Virus record (IMG/VR): IMGVR_UViG_3300037278_000365
Span: 1-23,459 of that record
DNA length: 23,459 bases
Source of the DNA: a virus
Direction: 5' to 3' (one strand)
Shown here: positions 1 through 8,598 of the stretch, in pieces
How the letters are laid out: each line of letters opens with the position of its first letter
How positions within the stretch are numbered: position 1 is the first letter of the stretch
The notes under the pieces: model-generated
Databases searched by the model: none
Seen by the model: only the letters and a program-made list of their open reading frames with translations
What the model was told of the DNA's origin: nothing
Position numbers and translations under genes: made by a program

Positions 1-1
1 C

Positions 2-1558
2 GGAACACTTTTAACGAGTGCTGGTGCAGTTACATCCATTACAGGAACTGCTAACCAAGTTATTGCATCTTCATCAACTGGTGCTGTGACATTAAGTTTG
101 CCTCAATCCATAGCAAGTACAAGTTCGCCAACTTTTGCAGCACTGACGTTAACTGCAGCATTAACAGTTCCTAATGGTGGTACAGGTTTGGCGGCTACTG
201 TTGCAAATCAAATTTTATACAGCTCAGCAACCAATACTATTGCAGGATTAAGTGCTTTGGCAAATGGTGTTTTAATCACTAATAACAGCAGTGTTCCTTC
301 ATTATTGGCAAATAGTGGTACCGCTGGCTGGGTATTGACTGCAAATAGCGGTGCTCCTCCATCTTGGCAGGCAGTCGCTTCATCTGGTATCACTACAGTC
401 GGTGACGTTACATCTGGATCCGTAGCATTCAATGGTACAGCAGGAACAACGCTAACGAGTACAACTGTTGGTCTAACATTGACAACAGCTAGCAATAGCA
501 GTGGTGTTGGCGCTCCAATCAATGTTACCGCAGGAGCCACAAGTAACGCGGGAAGTAATGGTGGATTAATAACACTCACATCCGGGACAGGAAACACATC
601 TGGAAGCGGAGGCATGATTTCTATTCTTGCTGGTACAAGTGGGAATTCAAGTGGCTCTGGTGGTGGAATTAATATTACAGCGGGGAACACCAATGGTTCA
701 TCAACAGGTTTTGGTGGGACAATAAATATAACCAGCGGACTTTCTTCAACTTCAAGTCGAGCTGGTGGTGCAATAAATATCACGACAGGAGCGGGGAATG
801 GTCTTGGCGGAACTTTAACATTACTCACCGGGAAAGGTTCGGGAACTAATTCTGGTGGTCCGTTAAATATAACAACTGGTACTGGAGGAACTGGAGCCGG
901 AACTGGAGCAGGCGGTCCTATAGCCATAACACCCGGTCTAGGCGGATCAACAAGCGGTGCAGGAGGATCATTAAACATAAATAGTGGATCTTCTCAGACA
1001 AGCGGCGTTGGTGGAGCACTGAACATTACTGGTGGCGCTGCTGTAGGTACAAATCAAAATGGCACCAATATTATAATTACTGCTCCTACATCAACAGGTA
1101 CAGGAACGCCTTCACAAATACAGCTTCTGGCCGATGCGTCAGGCGGAACAACTGGAACAGCGGCTGCAACATCGGTGCCTCGTCTAGTATTGAACGGAAC
1201 AGCGGCTCTAACAAGTGCATCTGCTGTCACGATTGTAACGCCTACGATTGCCTCTGGCTCTATGGTTGGTGGCGTAATCCATTATACCGTTGAAGCTACT
1301 GACGGCACAGATTATCAGTGCACCTCAGGCATAATGGCTTATGCAATCACGAACAAAGCAGGCACGATATCAGGAACAGCAACGATAATTGGTACGGAAG
1401 TGTCTAATCATACAGTCGGAACTTTGGTGGATACGTTTGCGGTGACGGCTGCAGGATTGATACAAATAACATCCACATCCGTTGGGATTACGCCATCACG
1501 ATATCGCGTCACATTTTCTGTGATAAGTAATTCACAACAAGCAATAGTTGTTGCCTAA
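2..1558 (+). CDS. tail-fibre / adhesin-like protein, N-terminus outside the window
   Basis: The frame is open from base 2 without a stop, so the gene starts left of the window; the GTG at 86 is internal, because the preceding codons ([20 protein letters not shown]) match residues about 317-334 of the next gene. At least 518 residues are present. The first 100 or so are the same kind of fibre repeat as the neighbour. From about base 560 to 1035 there are ten units of the form GG-x-(I/L)-x-(I/L)-T-x-G, spaced 14-19 residues, which suggests a stacked beta-strand or beta-helix shaft. The last 140 residues lose the repeats and look like a compact beta-rich head, a likely receptor-binding or trimerisation tip. 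The amino-acid make-up is almost entirely G, S, T, A, N, I, V. A role in host attachment is inferred from composition, repeats and the similar gene alongside. The stop is followed 15 bases later by the next start. Confidence 0.8.
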   Translation, partial: GTLLTSAGAVTSITGTANQVIASSSTGAVTLSLPQSIASTSSPTFAALTLTAALTVPNGGTGLAATVANQILYSSATNTIAGLSALANGVLITNNSSVPSLLANSGTAGWVLTANSGAPPSWQAVASSGITTVGDVTSGSVAFNGTAGTTLTSTTVGLTLTTASNSSGVGAPINVTAGATSNAGSNGGLITLTSGTGNTSGSGGMISILAGTSGNSSGSGGGINITAGNTNGSSTGFGGTINITSGLSSTSSRAGGAINITTGAGNGLGGTLTLLTGKGSGTNSGGPLNITTGTGGTGAGTGAGGPIAITPGLGGSTSGAGGSLNINSGSSQTSGVGGALNITGGAAVGTNQNGTNIIITAPTSTGTGTPSQIQLLADASGGTTGTAAATSVPRLVLNGTAALTSASAVTIVTPTIASGSMVGGVIHYTVEATDGTDYQCTSGIMAYAITNKAGTISGTATIIGTEVSNHTVGTLVDTFAVTAAGLIQITSTSVGITPSRYRVTFSVISNSQQAIVVA

Positions 1559-1573
1559 TAACGAAGGATAATT

Positions 1574-4201
1574 ATGACGACTCAAAATAGTGTTGGCACA
1601 TCGCTCTCTGGTCAGTCTGGAACGGGTAATTTTGTTGGATCAGATTCTCCTTCGTTAATAACTGCTACTTTAAATACACCTGCATCAGGTATTCTCACGA
1701 ATTGTACTGGTTTACCCCTAACAACAGGGGTAACCGGTAATTTATCAGTAGGAAACCTTAATAGTGGCACCAGTGCTTCGAGCACGACTTATTGGGCAGG
1801 AAATGGCATATGGTCTGTACCTGCAGGCACCGGCGTAACCAGTGTCTCAGGAACTTCAAATCGAATCACATCTACTGGCGGAACAACGCCAGTAATTGAT
1901 ATTTCCCAAAGTTACGTAGGCCAGACATCAATTACTACTCTGGGCACAATTGGGACAGGAACATGGCAGGCATCTGTCGTACAACCTACCTATGGCGGCC
2001 TAGGCACAGGAATAGCGCCCACTGCCGGACAAATACCGATTGGATTAACAGGCGGAACATATGCACCAGCGGCTATCAATTCTGGCACAAACATTCTGGT
2101 AGGAAATGCTTCGGGTTCAATCACGATTAATTTCTCTGGCAATCTGCCCGTTACAAATCTAAATTCTGGCACAAGTGCATCCGGCACGACCTTCTGGCGC
2201 GGTGATGGCACATGGGGAACGCCAGCGGGAACGGGCGTAACAAGTGTTTCCGGCACATCTAACAGAGTTACATCCACAGGTGGAATTACTCCAGTCATAG
2301 ACATATCTGCGTCTTATGTTGGCCAGAGTTCGATAACCACGCTAGGTACGATTGGTACCGGCGTATGGAACGGAACATTGATTGGCCCTACTTATGGCGG
2401 CACCGGCGTAAATAACGGCTCTAATACGCTGACATTGGCGGGAACTCTTTCAACATCGGGCGCATTTGCTTCTACGTTTACTATGACGGGTGCAACAAAT
2501 GTTACCTTCCCCACAAGCGGAACACTTTTAACTTCGGCTGGCGCAGTTACATCCATCACTGGCACTGCCAATCAGGTGATTGCTTCTGCTAGCACTGGGA
2601 CTGTTACCCTTAGTTTGCCGCAGAGTATTGCAACAAGTAGTGCAGTTCAGTTTAATACTGTAAGACTTAATGCATCTAATATTTTGGACTCAAATGGTAA
2701 TATAGCAGCTTCATTCCCCGCCACCTCTTCGGCAGTTAATTATTTTGTATTAAATAATGCAGCGGGGGTTTCTAATCCAAGCTTATCTCCTGCTGGAATA
2801 CCAACTGACCTTGGCATTAACTTCACTGCCAAAGGTCTAGGTGTTTTTAATTTATCCACTACTGCTGCAACGAATCAATTTATAATGTTTACTGGTTCTG
2901 GTTATCAGCATACTAGCGCATTCTCATTGCCTTCAGCCGCTAGTACTAGTGTATACACCTTCCCAGATGCGAGCGGAACAGTTGCATTGACCTCTGGAGT
3001 TGTATCATCTATCGCAGGAACGTCCAATCAAATCGCAGCATCAGCATCAACTGGCGCAGTTACATTATCCTTGGTTAGCAATCCTATTTTACCAGGTACA
3101 GGAGGCGTTCAATTGCCGGGTGGAACGACTGCTCAGCGTGCAGGAGGAGCAGGTACGATTCGGCTTAATACTCAGACATCATTATTTGAAAGTACAGTTG
3201 ATGGCTCAACATGGGCTACGATAGAAACGAGCGCGGTAGGCGTGACTTCGGTGGCCGGGACGGCTAATGAAATCTTAGTTAATGGTACTACCGGAAGTGG
3301 ACAAACAGGAGCGCTTACGCTTACATTGCCTCAGGCTATTGATACTACCAGTTCACCTACGTTTGCTAGCCCAACATTTACAGGTAATGCTGTGCTCGGA
3401 ACTCCTGCATCCGCCACGTTAACGAATGCTATAGGACTTCCTTTAACGACTGGCGTGAGTGGCAATTTACCTGTGACTAATCTTAATAGCGGAACTGGAG
3501 CATCTAGCACCACTTACTGGTCTGGATCAGGCACATGGACTACTCCAGTTGGTTCATCATTTTCAATTAATGTCCAAACATTTTCAGCAACTGGAACTTA
3601 TACGCCTACGTCAGGAATGGTCTATTGCATCATTGAATGTTGGGGCGGTGGTGCTGGTGGAGGGGGCATAGCTGGATCATCTATACAGGGAGGAGGTGGT
3701 GGTGGTGGACAAGCCGGAGGTTATTCTAGGAAATTTGCATCTGCGACTACAATTGGAGCATCTAAAACCGTAACTATAGGAGGAGCTGGAAATGGTTCAG
3801 GAGGAAATGTTACTGGAGGAGCAGGAGGAAATACTTCAGTAAGCACAATTTGCGTCGCATTAGGTGGAGCTGGAGGAGGAGGATCAGGAGGAGCTGGAGC
3901 TATTGGTGGATATTTAATATCTTTATCAGGAGCTGTAGGTGACATTACTTCCGTGGGAATGGGTGGATTGTCTTCAATAGGAGGAAACACTTCTGTTTAT
4001 GGAAATTCTGGTCAAGGTGGATCTTCATTAATTGGATCAGGTGGAACAGGTATAAATTCTATTGCTACATCTGGAGCTACTGGATCCAATGCTACTGGAT
4101 TCGCATCTGGAGGCGCAGGAGCAGCTGCAAATGGGACAACATCATCTTTTTCTGGTGGTAATGGAACTGGAGGATATGTAGTAATTACAGAATTCATTTA
4201 A
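1574..4201 (+). CDS. modular tail-fibre protein with glycine-rich C-terminal tip
   Basis: 875 residues; ATG preceded by GAAGGAT at a spacing of 6. A module containing [36 protein letters not shown] and PTYGG occurs at residues about 62-146 and again at about 196-280. The pattern [18 protein letters not shown] near residues 35-60 recurs near residue 610-640, directly before the tip. From about residue 665 the protein turns into a glycine-rich domain opening with [18 protein letters not shown] and the WGGGAGGGG run, and ending [10 protein letters not shown], as in glycine-rich receptor-binding tips of phage tail fibres. The repeated cassettes at both ends of the shaft suggest growth and tip exchange by homologous recombination. 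Likely role: host-receptor binding at the distal tail. The family is recognised by architecture only; the receptor cannot be inferred. Confidence 0.82.
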   Translation: MTTQNSVGTSLSGQSGTGNFVGSDSPSLITATLNTPASGILTNCTGLPLTTGVTGNLSVGNLNSGTSASSTTYWAGNGIWSVPAGTGVTSVSGTSNRITSTGGTTPVIDISQSYVGQTSITTLGTIGTGTWQASVVQPTYGGLGTGIAPTAGQIPIGLTGGTYAPAAINSGTNILVGNASGSITINFSGNLPVTNLNSGTSASGTTFWRGDGTWGTPAGTGVTSVSGTSNRVTSTGGITPVIDISASYVGQSSITTLGTIGTGVWNGTLIGPTYGGTGVNNGSNTLTLAGTLSTSGAFASTFTMTGATNVTFPTSGTLLTSAGAVTSITGTANQVIASASTGTVTLSLPQSIATSSAVQFNTVRLNASNILDSNGNIAASFPATSSAVNYFVLNNAAGVSNPSLSPAGIPTDLGINFTAKGLGVFNLSTTAATNQFIMFTGSGYQHTSAFSLPSAASTSVYTFPDASGTVALTSGVVSSIAGTSNQIAASASTGAVTLSLVSNPILPGTGGVQLPGGTTAQRAGGAGTIRLNTQTSLFESTVDGSTWATIETSAVGVTSVAGTANEILVNGTTGSGQTGALTLTLPQAIDTTSSPTFASPTFTGNAVLGTPASATLTNAIGLPLTTGVSGNLPVTNLNSGTGASSTTYWSGSGTWTTPVGSSFSINVQTFSATGTYTPTSGMVYCIIECWGGGAGGGGIAGSSIQGGGGGGGQAGGYSRKFASATTIGASKTVTIGGAGNGSGGNVTGGAGGNTSVSTICVALGGAGGGGSGGAGAIGGYLISLSGAVGDITSVGMGGLSSIGGNTSVYGNSGQGGSSLIGSGGTGINSIATSGATGSNATGFASGGAGAAANGTTSSFSGGNGTGGYVVITEFI

Positions 4202-4283
4202 GGACAAAATCATGCCTCTAATCAAAAGTATGAAATTTCAAAGAAAATGGTTAAAAGATAATAATTAAATCTATAATTGATAA

Positions 4284-4445
4284 TCAGGATATGTAAATGC
4301 AATTATTACTAGTCCTTCTGCAACTTATTCTTATGCTGTAGGAACTGCGGGAACTGCGGGAACTGCGGGAACTGCGGGAACAGGCGGTAGTGCCGGTGGA
4401 GCAGGCGGCTCAGGCTACATTGTTATCAGAGAGTATTATCAATAA
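4284..4445 (+). pseudogene. orphan glycine-rich tail-fibre C-terminus
   Basis: An open stretch after the TAA at 4281-4283 encodes about 53 residues with no good start: GYVNAIITSPSATYSYAVG, then four exact copies of the 9-base unit GGAACTGCG (4341-4376, Gly-Thr-Ala), then GGSAGGAGGSGYIVIREYYQ and a stop. The ending GYIVIREYYQ parallels [10 protein letters not shown] of the intact fibre just upstream. I read it as the tip of a former or alternative fibre left behind after recombination. Between the intact gene and this remnant, an AAGGA plus ATG at 4212 opens an 18-codon frame that stops at 4268; I give it no function. Alternatively, the remnant is a silent cassette that can replace the active tip. 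Confidence 0.6.
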
Positions 4446-4461
4446 CTATGCTACCATAAAC

Positions 4462-4495
4462 TGCCCCTGACGTTGAGCAGGGGCATTAACTCAAC
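4462..4495 (+). terminator. hairpin with a competing stem, possible terminator or leader
   Basis: TGCCCCTG (4462-4469) and CAGGGGCA (4478-4485) form an 8-bp stem with an 8-base loop. The loop contains GTTGAG (4472-4477), which can instead pair with CTCAAC (4490-4495), directly before the AAGGA ribosome site of the next gene. There is no T tract, so intrinsic termination is uncertain; a translational role is equally possible. Confidence 0.45.
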
Positions 4496-4508
4496 AAGGA
4501 ATATAATC

Positions 4509-4775
4509 ATGTCAGAATTATCAACTTTTGTAGCATCTATGGAAGCACGTATCAAAGAATACGAAACCGCAATTGCAACGTCCCTTGCAAATCACAACGG
4601 CCTTCTAGGCGCATTGGCTGAACTAAAAAATGTTCTAACTATTGCTGCACCTGTTGTAGAAGCATTAGTTCCAAGCGCATCGGCCATTATTAATACAGTG
4701 GAAAATGTGGTAAATGATGTGGATAATGCTGTAGAACCTGCTGTTTCTGGTGCTACGGGTGCCGCTGCAGAATAG
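4509..4775 (+). CDS. small Ala/Val-rich phage protein of unknown function
   Basis: 88 residues from the ATG at 4509, chosen because AAGGA lies 8 bases upstream; the frame is open further up but has no ribosome site there. Residues 1-40 (MSELSTFVASMEARIKEYET onward) are predicted helical with a coiled-coil look; the second half (TIAAPVVEALVPSASAII) is an amphipathic Ala/Val stretch, not hydrophobic enough for a clear membrane segment, and the end is acidic and Ala/Gly-rich. I do not recognise the family. Its place between the tail fibres and the lysis genes would fit a tail-fibre accessory protein or a lysis-associated protein, but neither is shown. Confidence 0.7.
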   Translation: MSELSTFVASMEARIKEYETAIATSLANHNGLLGALAELKNVLTIAAPVVEALVPSASAIINTVENVVNDVDNAVEPAVSGATGAAAE

Positions 4776-4805
4776 TTCACAATTGATTCATGCTTTAAAC
4801 ACAGG

Positions 4806-4833
4806 CTTACGCACAGGATTATTTGTGCGTAAG
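4806..4833 (+). terminator. perfect 10-bp hairpin, probable terminator
   Basis: CTTACGCACA (4806-4815) and TGTGCGTAAG (4824-4833) are exact reverse complements around the loop GGATTATT. It lies 30 bases after the stop at 4775. The following TTGTTGATGATC is only moderately T-rich, so it could act as a terminator of the structural transcript or as an RNA 3'-end stabiliser. Confidence 0.6.
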
Positions 4834-5007
4834 TTGTTGATGATCAAATCTTATTCAAGATTATACATAAAACAAGCCACGCTTATAATAACAATAGTAT
4901 TACTTCTTAAGATCTAATATTATAATAACTGATGGCCTCCATTCCATCACTCCTAGTCAGTCAGTACAGCTCTTGTCATCCGCAAGGGCTGTTCTCAAAG
5001 GGATATC
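4834..5007 (+). promoter_or_regulatory. leader of the lysis genes: two TATAAT boxes and a hairpin
   Basis: This intergenic stretch holds two perfect TATAAT hexamers (4884-4889 and 4921-4926) without convincing -35 partners. It also holds a stem of ACAGCTCTTG (4966-4975) with CAAGGGCTGT (4983-4992), ten pairs including one G-T pair, around a 7-base loop. The hairpin lies 15 bases before the start at 5008. It could be a terminator read through under antitermination, or a translational control element. Confidence 0.4.
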
Positions 5008-5175
5008 ATGAAGTTATTTATTGTCTTATTAATGTTAATGTTTGGTGCCTTTTCCAGTTTACTGTTACATTATTCAAAACATCCCACGCATTCTGTAGTT
5101 GTATACCAATCTGAGGTTGATAACGATGATGGCTATGTTCAAATCCCTGTGGAGCCGATTATTTATGCAAACTAG
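5008..5175 (+). CDS. 55-residue membrane protein of the lysis cluster
   Basis: ATG at 5008 behind AAAGGGAT at a spacing of about 5. Residues 3-22 (LFIVLLMLMFGAFSSLLL) form one hydrophobic segment or uncleaved signal anchor, followed by a polar tail of about 33 residues with an acidic EVDNDDG patch. The last 50 bases overlap the lysozyme gene in another frame, an arrangement common in phage lysis cassettes. It may be a small holin-like or spanin-like protein, but one membrane segment and a short tail do not identify a family. The assignment to lysis rests on position and topology only. Confidence 0.65.
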   Translation: MKLFIVLLMLMFGAFSSLLLHYSKHPTHSVVVYQSEVDNDDGYVQIPVEPIIYAN

Positions 5176-5632
5176 TGTCAAGGGGGTTATAGCTCCGAGC
5201 GCTGTTCCTGATGAGATGTTAATTGGTTGTCTTGGTGCACATGAAGGCATAAAACAATTTGGTTATCTTGATTCAGACAAAAACATGACTATTGGTTGCG
5301 GTAGATGTATCCAAGAAGGTGTTGGTCGTGGATTAAGTGTTGATGAGATTTTTTATCTTCTTAAAAATGATATTGCATATTTTCGTTTACAACTTCAGGT
5401 TTATGATTGGTATAAGATTCAAGACCAAGTGCGTGCAGATGCTTTGGTTGAGCTCGCATTTAACATGGGTATTTCGCATTTACTTGAGTTTGCCGATATG
5501 TTGTACGCATTAAAAAGAAAGTCGTATCCTGAGGCTGCTAAGGCGCTTCTAGCTAGCAAGTGGGCGGAACAAGTGGGACCGATAAGAAGCAAGGATTTAG
5601 CTTACAGGATTTTAAATGGCCGTTACACTTGA
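5126..5632 (+). CDS. endolysin, T4-type lysozyme (glycoside hydrolase 24)
   Basis: 168 residues from the ATG at 5126, which has GAGG nine bases upstream; an ATG immediately follows, and the frame is open upstream to 5099. The segment HEGIKQFGYLDSDKNMTIG carries the catalytic Glu, with Asp at +9 and Thr at +15, exactly the E11-D20-T26 spacing of T4 lysozyme; GCGR follows as in the family. The later ALVELAFNMGISHLLEF segment matches the helical lobe. It should cleave the N-acetylmuramic acid to N-acetylglucosamine bond of peptidoglycan during host lysis. The N-terminal MMAMFKSLWSRLFM is amphipathic rather than a clear signal peptide, so export probably depends on a holin, perhaps the overlapping gene. 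The 3' end overlaps the VRR-NUC gene by 17 bases. Confidence 0.93.
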   Translation: MMAMFKSLWSRLFMQTSVKGVIAPSAVPDEMLIGCLGAHEGIKQFGYLDSDKNMTIGCGRCIQEGVGRGLSVDEIFYLLKNDIAYFRLQLQVYDWYKIQDQVRADALVELAFNMGISHLLEFADMLYALKRKSYPEAAKALLASKWAEQVGPIRSKDLAYRILNGRYT

Positions 5633-5963
5633 AGACATTGAACAAATAAAAATTATCGAATGGATAAAGCAATGCTCAGATTTGCCAGTAATCCACATTG
5701 CAAATCAACGGAAAACATCTGCTCAACATGGTGCTCTTTTAAAGCGCATGGGTGTAAGAGCAGGCGCTGCCGACTTGTTTTTACCTCGTAGTAATGGCAT
5801 TCATTCTGGCTTATGGATTGAATTAAAAACCTTATCTGGCAAGCCAACTAAATTACAGTTAGATTTTTTAGTTGATATGATCAAAGAAGGCTATTCGGCC
5901 AAAGTATGTTATGGCGCTGAGCATGCGATTGACTTGATTAAAAAATTCTATAATATGGCATAA
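5616..5963 (+). CDS. VRR-NUC domain nuclease
   Basis: 115 residues; ATG preceded by AGGA at a spacing of 6, overlapping the end of the lysozyme gene. The conserved core is present: GVRAGAADLFL (Asp), GLWIELKT (E-x-K) and KLQLDFLVDMIKEGY (Gln), the PD-(D/E)XK active-site set of the VRR-NUC family, near full length for the stand-alone phage form. Relatives include FAN1 and phage enzymes thought to cut branched or Holliday-type DNA; here a role in DNA processing before packaging or in recombination is inferred. It is the last plus-strand gene before a convergent boundary with the minus-strand recombination operon. Confidence 0.88.
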   Translation: MAVTLEDIEQIKIIEWIKQCSDLPVIHIANQRKTSAQHGALLKRMGVRAGAADLFLPRSNGIHSGLWIELKTLSGKPTKLQLDFLVDMIKEGYSAKVCYGAEHAIDLIKKFYNMA

Positions 5964-6032
5964 GCCCAAACAGCTAAATAAGAGCCCTTCAAGCCTCTAT
6001 ACTTATGCTCAAATCGTGAGGGCCTTCTGATT

Positions 6033-6085
6033 CCCATCGAGAGGGTCATCATTGATGATCATATGCGCAAGACGCTGCCGATGGG
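6033..6085. terminator. inverted repeat in the convergent gap, possible two-way terminator
   Basis: CCCATCG (6033-6039) and CGATGGG (6079-6085) pair across a loop that itself contains the near-palindrome TCATCATTGATGA. It sits in the 134-base gap between the convergent VRR-NUC and helicase genes, where both transcripts should end. No clear T tracts, so this is a structural guess. Confidence 0.4.
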
Positions 6086-6097
6086 ATCTTAATTGTA

Positions 6098-7780
6098 TCA
6101 ATCAAACACCTTCTTAATAATCCGATAATATCCGTCATCACTCAAAGTACATACCAACGTATGCGGTGTTTTGATATAATGCGATTCAATTAATTCACGC
6201 ATTTTGTTGATATTGGATAAATGCATATAAAATTGGCTGGCATTATCGACGTGTGGTCTCAAAAATTTGGCGTAAAGTATATTTTTATTCTTTGGTGTAT
6301 TAGTGTAGTAGCTTTCAAATACCCTGTGAGCGCCACAGTCGTACGATATATTTATTATCGGCAACAATGTAGTGCCCATTGGAACAACGCTGTATCGGGC
6401 CTCAGTGACGGTTAAAGTGTATGTTTCAGCTTTGATTCGCTTGAGTTTTGCATTTGGGTCGATGAGTTCGGCTTGGCATGATCGGCACATTCTTGCGCAC
6501 TGATCATTTTTTGTTCTACAATTAGGGCATTCTCGCCAATCAAAAAAGTGATCACATCTTTTGTCATCGACAATACCTCGGCACCTCCTTGCCATAAGAG
6601 AGTTATTGCAGCCGCAAGTAAAACATGGTATCGGGTAATCTTCTTCTTTTTCATTTTCTTTTGGCCTAAGAGCTTCATTAATTATTAAATTATCTATATC
6701 TTGATGTCTAGTTAAATTACCAGCAAAATCCAAAATAAGTGCATTTTTTTTTGAATCATGCAGTCGAAGAGCGCGACCTATTCCTTGAACATATAATACC
6801 AGAGATTCCGTAGGCCTCAACCATATTGTTGTGCAGAAATTTGGCACGTCAATGCCTGTCATCAAACAATTGACGCTGATCAAGTATTTTATTTCATTAT
6901 TGCGAGCCATGGTTAATATTTTGTGACGTTCTTTTTCTGGAGTGTCACCTGTAATAATGTATGCTGACCCTTGAGGTAATGCTGCTAAGGCTTCATCGCA
7001 GTGCTTTTTACTACTGCAAAACACAAATGCACCGTTTCTGTCCGCCATGACTTGATTTGCTTCTTGTAATATTTCCCATGTTAAACGCTTGTTTTTGTCA
7101 ACGACTGCCTGTAGTTCAGTAGTGTTGAATTTGCCGGCTTTCATTCTGACCGAGCTAAAATCAAAAGATTGTGTTTCAGGATAACCATAAACCGGTCTTG
7201 CTAAGAAATTATTTTCGATTAACCATGACGTGGTTATATTGGCTACGCGCGACTTAAACAAGCATGAGTCACCAACAATATCATTTCCAGAGCCTCTGAA
7301 ATCTGTGCCCGTTAAGCCGAGTAGCCGCATGGGTTGATACTCTTGCTTATAGTGTCTTAGTATTCTCATGAATTGCGAATCATGAGCTGTATAATTAATT
7401 GAATGAGCCTCGTCTACAACCACTATATTGAAAATAATGTCTTTAATGGGGTGATTGTTCTTGATAGCTGCAATGATTGACTGAGGCGTTGCGAATATAA
7501 TATTCGTATCGAATTCTTTTTTGTTTAATGATGCACAGAAAACTGATGGATTGCCTCCTAATCGTTTAAATGTTTCTGAATTATTTCGTACGAGCTCTGA
7601 GCTGTTGACAAGGCATAATGCGCGTTTATTTTTAAGTTCAAGTTCGCGCATCATACTTCCAATCATGACCGATTTTCCGCTGCCCACACTAGAAACAAAC
7701 AGAACAGGATCATCATTTTTCTTTAATGCTACCCATGCCTCATTGATCCCTGTTTTTTGATAATCCCTTAATTTAAACAT
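6098..7780 (-). CDS. superfamily 2 helicase, RadD-like
   Basis: 560 residues, close to the length of E. coli RadD. N-terminal lobe: LRDYQ near residue 5, Walker A VGSGKSVMIG near 32-41, VVVDEAHS (DEAH box) near 120, LGLTGTD (motif III) near 155. C-terminal lobe: TGIDVPNF and QGIGRALRL (motif VI with arginine finger) near 315-340. Then a cysteine-rich zinc ribbon (CFTCGC, RCRG, CDHF, CPNC, CARMCRSC) and a tail of about 110 residues. Expected activity: ATP-driven DNA unwinding or remodelling, probably at forks or recombination intermediates. The start overlaps the endonuclease VII stop by 8 bases and has no strong ribosome site, so translation is probably coupled. It is the last gene of the leftward operon. 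Confidence 0.88.
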   Translation of the reverse strand: MFKLRDYQKTGINEAWVALKKNDDPVLFVSSVGSGKSVMIGSMMRELELKNKRALCLVNSSELVRNNSETFKRLGGNPSVFCASLNKKEFDTNIIFATPQSIIAAIKNNHPIKDIIFNIVVVDEAHSINYTAHDSQFMRILRHYKQEYQPMRLLGLTGTDFRGSGNDIVGDSCLFKSRVANITTSWLIENNFLARPVYGYPETQSFDFSSVRMKAGKFNTTELQAVVDKNKRLTWEILQEANQVMADRNGAFVFCSSKKHCDEALAALPQGSAYIITGDTPEKERHKILTMARNNEIKYLISVNCLMTGIDVPNFCTTIWLRPTESLVLYVQGIGRALRLHDSKKNALILDFAGNLTRHQDIDNLIINEALRPKENEKEEDYPIPCFTCGCNNSLMARRCRGIVDDKRCDHFFDWRECPNCRTKNDQCARMCRSCQAELIDPNAKLKRIKAETYTLTVTEARYSVVPMGTTLLPIINISYDCGAHRVFESYYTNTPKNKNILYAKFLRPHVDNASQFYMHLSNINKMRELIESHYIKTPHTLVCTLSDDGYYRIIKKVFD

Positions 7781-8504
7781 TTTTTTTCAAATAATTAATT
7801 GCCCGCTCTAAGATGGTGCAAGAATCTTGTAATAATCCAATTCCAGAATTGCATTTTGTACACAACAACCCTCTAATATGACCTTTTTTATGACAATGGT
7901 CGACGGAAAGTTTTGATAAGGTTCCTTTTACCATTCTTGATTCTGGTTTAGAGCATATAGCGCAGACATTTTTCTGTTTCATAAGTAATTTATCAAAATC
8001 CACTCTATTTATAATGCATCGAGTAGAAACACTTGTATTGTCTTTTATTTTTTCATTAATTATTTTTTCACAGGATTTGCATAGAGGATTTTTTCTTTTT
8101 ATGCCTCCTGCATTAAACATTGAAATGCATTTATTTGTTTTGCAAACAAAACATGTTAGAACTTTATTATTATTACTTCTAAACCTAAATCTTTCTTCTC
8201 GAATTTGATGATATTTTGATTTTTGACAGTCGCTGCATTTGTTTCTATGGCCATCAGAACTTGAAAAACATTTAACGAAATTTGAAATATCCTTTTCAAT
8301 AAAACATCCTCTGCAATATTTTTTATCAATGACAATTTTTTCTTTTAGTGTCTGGTTTTCTTTTCTACGCTGAACAACATATTTTTTGTTATATTGAGAA
8401 TGACAATATTTGCACTTACTGTCATAACCACTTTTTCGTTGGTTGTTTTTTGTGAAATCAGTTATTTCTTTTATTTCTTTACAAACACGACATATCTTGG
8501 CCAT
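7773..8504 (-). CDS. endonuclease VII-like HNH nuclease with three N-terminal zinc repeats
   Basis: 243 residues; ATG behind GGAGGGG. The C-terminal third holds the endonuclease VII core: CAICSKPE, LSVDHCHKKGHIRGLLC, CTKCNSGIGLLQDS. The two CxxC zinc pairs, the catalytic Asp-His of VDHCH and the Asn of KCN are retained, so it should be active. T4 endonuclease VII resolves Holliday junctions and branched DNA before packaging. The first 140 residues are three repeats of C-x2-C, about 20-25 residues, C-x2-C (CRVC..CKYC, CRGC..CSDC, CFVC..CKSC), each with a conserved F in the middle; such repeats often precede this domain in phage proteins and may bind nucleic acid. Expressed from the promoter inside the end of the previous gene; overlaps the helicase start. 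Confidence 0.88.
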   Translation of the reverse strand: MAKICRVCKEIKEITDFTKNNQRKSGYDSKCKYCHSQYNKKYVVQRRKENQTLKEKIVIDKKYCRGCFIEKDISNFVKCFSSSDGHRNKCSDCQKSKYHQIREERFRFRSNNNKVLTCFVCKTNKCISMFNAGGIKRKNPLCKSCEKIINEKIKDNTSVSTRCIINRVDFDKLLMKQKNVCAICSKPESRMVKGTLSKLSVDHCHKKGHIRGLLCTKCNSGIGLLQDSCTILERAINYLKKNV

Positions 8505-8531
8505 AACCCCTCCATCAAGGCATCAAAAAGG

Positions 8532-8598
8532 ATCCAAACCAACATGTGATGAGCATGTATTCACTCCGTCGAGCTAGGTTTGGATAAACATTATATCA
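8532..8598 (-). promoter_or_regulatory. extended -10 promoter and hairpin leader of the endonuclease VII gene
   Basis: On the minus strand TGATATAAT (8598 down to 8590) is a perfect extended -10 (TG-N-TATAAT); its TGA is also the stop codon of the upstream gene. No good -35 is present, as expected for the extended type. Just downstream, ATCCAAACC and GGTTTGGAT (8577-8585 with 8532-8540 on the plus strand) form a 9-bp stem enclosing a second ACATG/CATGT stem. The ribosome site GGAGGGG follows, close to the start at 8504. Confidence 0.55.

Noticed and set aside
208-978. Long minus-strand frame of 256 codons inside the first fibre gene
   Set aside because: Proline-rich shadow produced by the Gly/Thr-rich repeats; no ribosome site and the composition mirrors the plus-strand frame. 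The same holds for the minus frames at 1990-2304, 3331-3513, 3721-3990 and 4012-4197.
86-1558. GTG at 86 as the start of the first fibre gene
   Set aside because: The frame is open back to base 2, the upstream codons match the shared fibre repeat, and no ribosome site precedes the GTG.
3640-4445. Diversity-generating retroelement with the glycine-rich tip as variable region
   Set aside because: No reverse transcriptase, template repeat or adenine-biased variable copy is visible in the window.
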